Source of the DNA: an uncultured Vibrio sp.
GTDB lineage: Bacteria; Pseudomonadota; Gammaproteobacteria; Enterobacterales; Vibrionaceae
DNA: 64,000 bases
Assembly (NCBI GenBank): GCA_947504195.1
Contig: CANNGN010000007.1
Span: forward strand, 124,001-188,000
Reading direction: 5' to 3'
Shown here: positions 61,749 through 64,000 of the stretch, in pieces
Position numbering within the stretch: position 1 is the first letter of the stretch
How the letters are laid out: every line of letters starts with the position of its first letter
The notes under the pieces: model-generated
Databases searched by the model: none
The model's input: the letters and a program-made list of their open reading frames with translations, nothing else
Told to the model about the DNA's origin: nothing
Made by a program: the position numbers and the translations under genes

Positions 61749-61795
61749 AAAATGGACGCCCTTTGAGAATGTAATAAAGAGAGCGTCCATTTTTG
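61749..61795. terminator. Bidirectional terminator, ligase-like gene / cnoX
   Basis: AAAATGGACGC and GCGTCCATTTT pair across a 23-nt loop that can itself pair CTTT with AAAG. T-rich DNA follows on each side between the convergent genes. Confidence 0.75.
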
Positions 61796-61824
61796 TGTCT
61801 ATAAGAAATTAAAAATCGCTTAAC

Positions 61825-62679
61825 TTAGTAAAGCAATGAATAGAGCTGACGACGAAAGCGACTTGCCAGTGGGTTACTTTGACCGAGCGCGTTTAGAATA
61901 TCCATAAAGACTTTTTTCATTTCACCATCTTGCGCATTGAGATCTTTGCTCAAGAATGTCCATAGTAGCTCGAGAGCATCTTCGTCACGGTTGACACCAT
62001 GGTATTGACTTGCCAACTCTAAAGCCACTTGTGTGTCGCTTGAATTTGCTGCAAATGTCGCCTCCAATGATGTAATTTCAGGGCTATTCGATGCTTGCTC
62101 ATGCAGTGTGAGCTTGGCCTGTAATTTGGTGTAGTAGCCGTCCTGGTACTCCATCGTGACCTTTGCTAATAGTGGTTCAACTAAGTCAAATTGTTGGGTT
62201 TCTAAATAACAATCCGCTAGTGCTAGTAACACATCACCGCGAGAAGATAGGGGCTCTTGTATCGATGTTAACAAAGGTAATGCTTGTTGGTATTGTTCTT
62301 GAGATATTAGCTGTTTAGCCTGCTCAAAGTTACGCTCATCTTGGCTTGGTAGGTGACGTTCGAGTAGGGCATTAATCGCTTCAATTGTTTGTGGCCCGCC
62401 AATACCGTCGACCGCTTGTCCTTGTGAAAATAAGGCAAATGTAGGAAGAACTTGGACGCCAAATTGCGCTGCTACCGCTTGTTCTTGTTGACAGTTGAGC
62501 AGCGCTAGAGAGAATGCTCCTTGGTACTGCTGGGTGAGCTGTCTTATGGGTTCGATCAACGCGCCACTTTCTGGTTCGGCAGGAGCCCAAAAGTAGACTA
62601 ATACTGGTGTAGTCATGGATCCTTCAATGACTTCTCGTAAATTATGTTGCGTTATTTCGACTGGGTTTGGCGTTTGCAT
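61825..62679 (-). CDS. cnoX: Chaperedoxin CnoX (YbbN)
   Basis: CnoX is a thioredoxin-fold/TPR holdase that binds GroEL and protects proteins during oxidative (bleach) stress. From ATG 62679 (GGA 8 nt upstream) it has 284 residues, the same as E. coli YbbN; TTG 62691 is an alternative. The thioredoxin domain (about 8-110) has VYFWAPAEPESGAL, so the CxxC is replaced by AEPES and no redox activity is expected. The C-terminal half is TPR-like helices. It is divergent from qmcA. Confidence 0.93.
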   Translation of the reverse strand: MQTPNPVEITQHNLREVIEGSMTTPVLVYFWAPAEPESGALIEPIRQLTQQYQGAFSLALLNCQQEQAVAAQFGVQVLPTFALFSQGQAVDGIGGPQTIEAINALLERHLPSQDERNFEQAKQLISQEQYQQALPLLTSIQEPLSSRGDVLLALADCYLETQQFDLVEPLLAKVTMEYQDGYYTKLQAKLTLHEQASNSPEITSLEATFAANSSDTQVALELASQYHGVNRDEDALELLWTFLSKDLNAQDGEMKKVFMDILNALGQSNPLASRFRRQLYSLLY

Positions 62680-62867
62680 TTTAATGTCCAACTGTTCATC
62701 ACTATCAAAGCAAGATATGGGCTAAGCAATCGAAAATCAAGTTAGAGGCATTGGAAAAACGATCTATATTCTCATTAATAATTAATGTTTTATGAGGTGG
62801 CAGATTGATTTGCCTTGGTAACTCGTTATTCTTAAGGTTGATGTTAATTGGGCTTACTGAGGTTTCT

Positions 62868-63803
62868 ATGGATTTAGTATTGGAATATGTATTAAGAGTG
62901 GAAGTTGTTCTTCTCATACTTGCGATTGTTATTTTAAAATCTTCAATTATTTTTGTTCCACAAAACCGAGCGTATCTTATTGAGCGTTTTGGCAAGTATC
63001 AATCAACCCGGGAAGCTGGATTAAATTTCATCGTTCCATTTATTGATCATGTTGGTGCTGATCGCTCGTTGAAAGAACAAGCCGTAGATGTCCCAAGCCA
63101 AAGTGCGATCACCCGAGATAACATTTCGCTAAGTGTTGATGGCGTTCTTTACTTCCGAGTATTAGATCCGTACAAAGCCAGCTATGGTGTGGATGATTAC
63201 GTGTTTGCGGTGACTCAACTTTCGCAAACCACAATGCGTTCTGAGCTCGGAAAAATGGAATTAGATAAAACATTTGAAGAGCGCGATGCACTGAATACCA
63301 ATATTGTTGCGGCAATCAACGAAGCCGCTAGTCCCTGGGGTATTCAGGTTCTACGTTATGAAATAAAAGATATTGTGCCACCGCAAACCGTTATGGAAGC
63401 GATGGAAACACAAATGAAAGCGGAGCGGGTCAAACGAGCTCAAATCCTCGAGTCAGAGGGTGATCGTCAAGCAGCTATTAACGTAGCTGAAGGTCAAAAG
63501 CGATCAGTCGTACTTCAAGCTGAAGCGGAAAAAGAAGAGCAAGTTCTTCGTGCGGAAGGTGAAGCAAGAGCCATTATTGCAGTTGCAGATGCACAAGCTC
63601 AAGCACTGCAGAAAGTCGGTGAGGCGGCCAATACAGAACAAGGCCAAAAGGCAATTCAACTTGACCTAGCGACTAAGGCTATTGAAGCAAAAGCGGCGAT
63701 TGCGAAAGAATCATCTGTCGTCTTGTTACCCGATAATGGTAATGATGCGAGTTCGGTGGTTGCTCAGGCGATGACGATTATTAAGAGCTTAAATAAAGGC
63801 TAA
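62868..63803 (+). CDS. qmcA: SPFH-domain protein QmcA
   Basis: QmcA is an inner-membrane stomatin/prohibitin-like scaffold related to FtsH-associated HflK/C. From ATG 62868 (GAGG upstream) the protein has 311 residues: an N-terminal membrane helix (about 9-25), the SPFH domain (about 28-190; VPQNRAYLIERFGKY, VDVPSQSAITRDN), and a long coiled-coil segment rich in Ala, Glu and Gln (about 190-290). The NfeD gene follows 2 bp later, the usual pair. Confidence 0.95.
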   Translation: MDLVLEYVLRVEVVLLILAIVILKSSIIFVPQNRAYLIERFGKYQSTREAGLNFIVPFIDHVGADRSLKEQAVDVPSQSAITRDNISLSVDGVLYFRVLDPYKASYGVDDYVFAVTQLSQTTMRSELGKMELDKTFEERDALNTNIVAAINEAASPWGIQVLRYEIKDIVPPQTVMEAMETQMKAERVKRAQILESEGDRQAAINVAEGQKRSVVLQAEAEKEEQVLRAEGEARAIIAVADAQAQALQKVGEAANTEQGQKAIQLDLATKAIEAKAAIAKESSVVLLPDNGNDASSVVAQAMTIIKSLNKG

Positions 63804-63805
63804 TT

Positions 63806-64000
63806 ATGGACTATATCTTATCGAACTTGGCGCAAAGCTATGTTGTTATCGGATTGCTGTTACTTGCGATAGAAGTGCTCGTTCTTGGTTTCTCGACCTT
63901 TGTGCTGATCTTTGTCGGAATTGGAATGATAGCGGTGGGAGTATTGATGTTTTTGGGCGTTTTCCCAGAAACTGTGATGAATTCTTTATTAGCCACTGCC
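63806..64000 (+). CDS. ybbJ: NfeD family membrane protein YbbJ (5' part)
   Basis: The ATG at 63806, 2 bp after qmcA, opens a frame that runs off the right edge after 65 codons. The product starts MDYILSNLAQSYVVIGLLLLAIEVLVLG, with two hydrophobic helices visible (about 12-32 and 36-55). This fits NfeD/YbbJ, the membrane partner of QmcA whose C-terminal OB domain would lie beyond the window. Confidence 0.88.
   Translation, partial: MDYILSNLAQSYVVIGLLLLAIEVLVLGFSTFVLIFVGIGMIAVGVLMFLGVFPETVMNSLLATA

Overview
The window is a chromosomal segment of a gammaproteobacterium, almost certainly a Vibrio or close Vibrionaceae relative. The main reasons are the sodium-driven flagellar stator pair pomA/pomB, the chain dxs-ispA-xseB-pomA-pomB-thiI, the Vibrio-type neighbours DUF3301, DUF3549, ppnN, queF, syd and gmhB, and the order crr-ptsI-ptsH-cysK-cysZ-zipA. 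Nearly all of it is core housekeeping DNA. I see no prophage, insertion sequence, integron or CRISPR array.

Layout. (1) 1-5688, plus strand: the end of a surface-glycan locus. It holds the C-terminal part of a large membrane protein, a DPM1-like glycosyltransferase, an FrhB-like iron-sulfur protein, a polysaccharide pyruvyl transferase and a flippase-like membrane protein. By eye it is more AT-rich than the rest and is the most accessory part of the window. (2) 5824-10543, minus strand: proS, then trmO and yaiI behind a small coiled-coil protein, then DUF3301/DUF3549. (3) 10712-11751, plus: yqcC-truC. (4) 11858-14893, minus: isoprenoid genes xseB-ispA-dxs. (5) 15207-20849, plus: pomAB behind a very good sigma-28 promoter match, thiI, and a hydrolase-DUF423-rlmM run. 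(6) 20879-28256, minus: xni, ppnN, a GGDEF cyclase, and queF translationally coupled to a TPR protein with a degenerate GGDEF domain. (7) 28349-30310, plus: syd, a zinc-ribbon protein and gmhB. (8) 30406-30822, minus: three near-identical tRNA-Tyr genes in 166-bp units. (9) yitT, then glyA behind a PurR-box match. (10) 33395-45907, minus: lipA-lipB, ybeD and the cell-shape/envelope run leuS-lptE-holA-rsfS-rlmH-mrdA-rodA-rlpA-dacA. (11) 46030-52137: ybeL facing miaB-ybeZ-ybeY-corC-lnt. (12) 52395-58515: ubiF, then the PTS genes ptsH-ptsI-crr, cysK and cysZ. (13) 58752-64000: zipA, a divergent NAD-dependent DNA ligase-like gene, cnoX/ybbN, and qmcA with the start of its NfeD partner.

The most notable points are these. 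The gene next to zipA, where vibrios normally carry ligA, encodes a full-length LigA-like protein with unusual changes at catalytic motifs, including glutamate for the motif IV lysine. An FrhB-like/pyruvyl-transferase/flippase module forms the tail of the glycan locus. Perfect or near-perfect intercistronic stem-loops without U-tracts occur at leuS/lptE, ptsH/ptsI, ptsI/crr and after cysZ. The leader of xni is itself a terminator hairpin.
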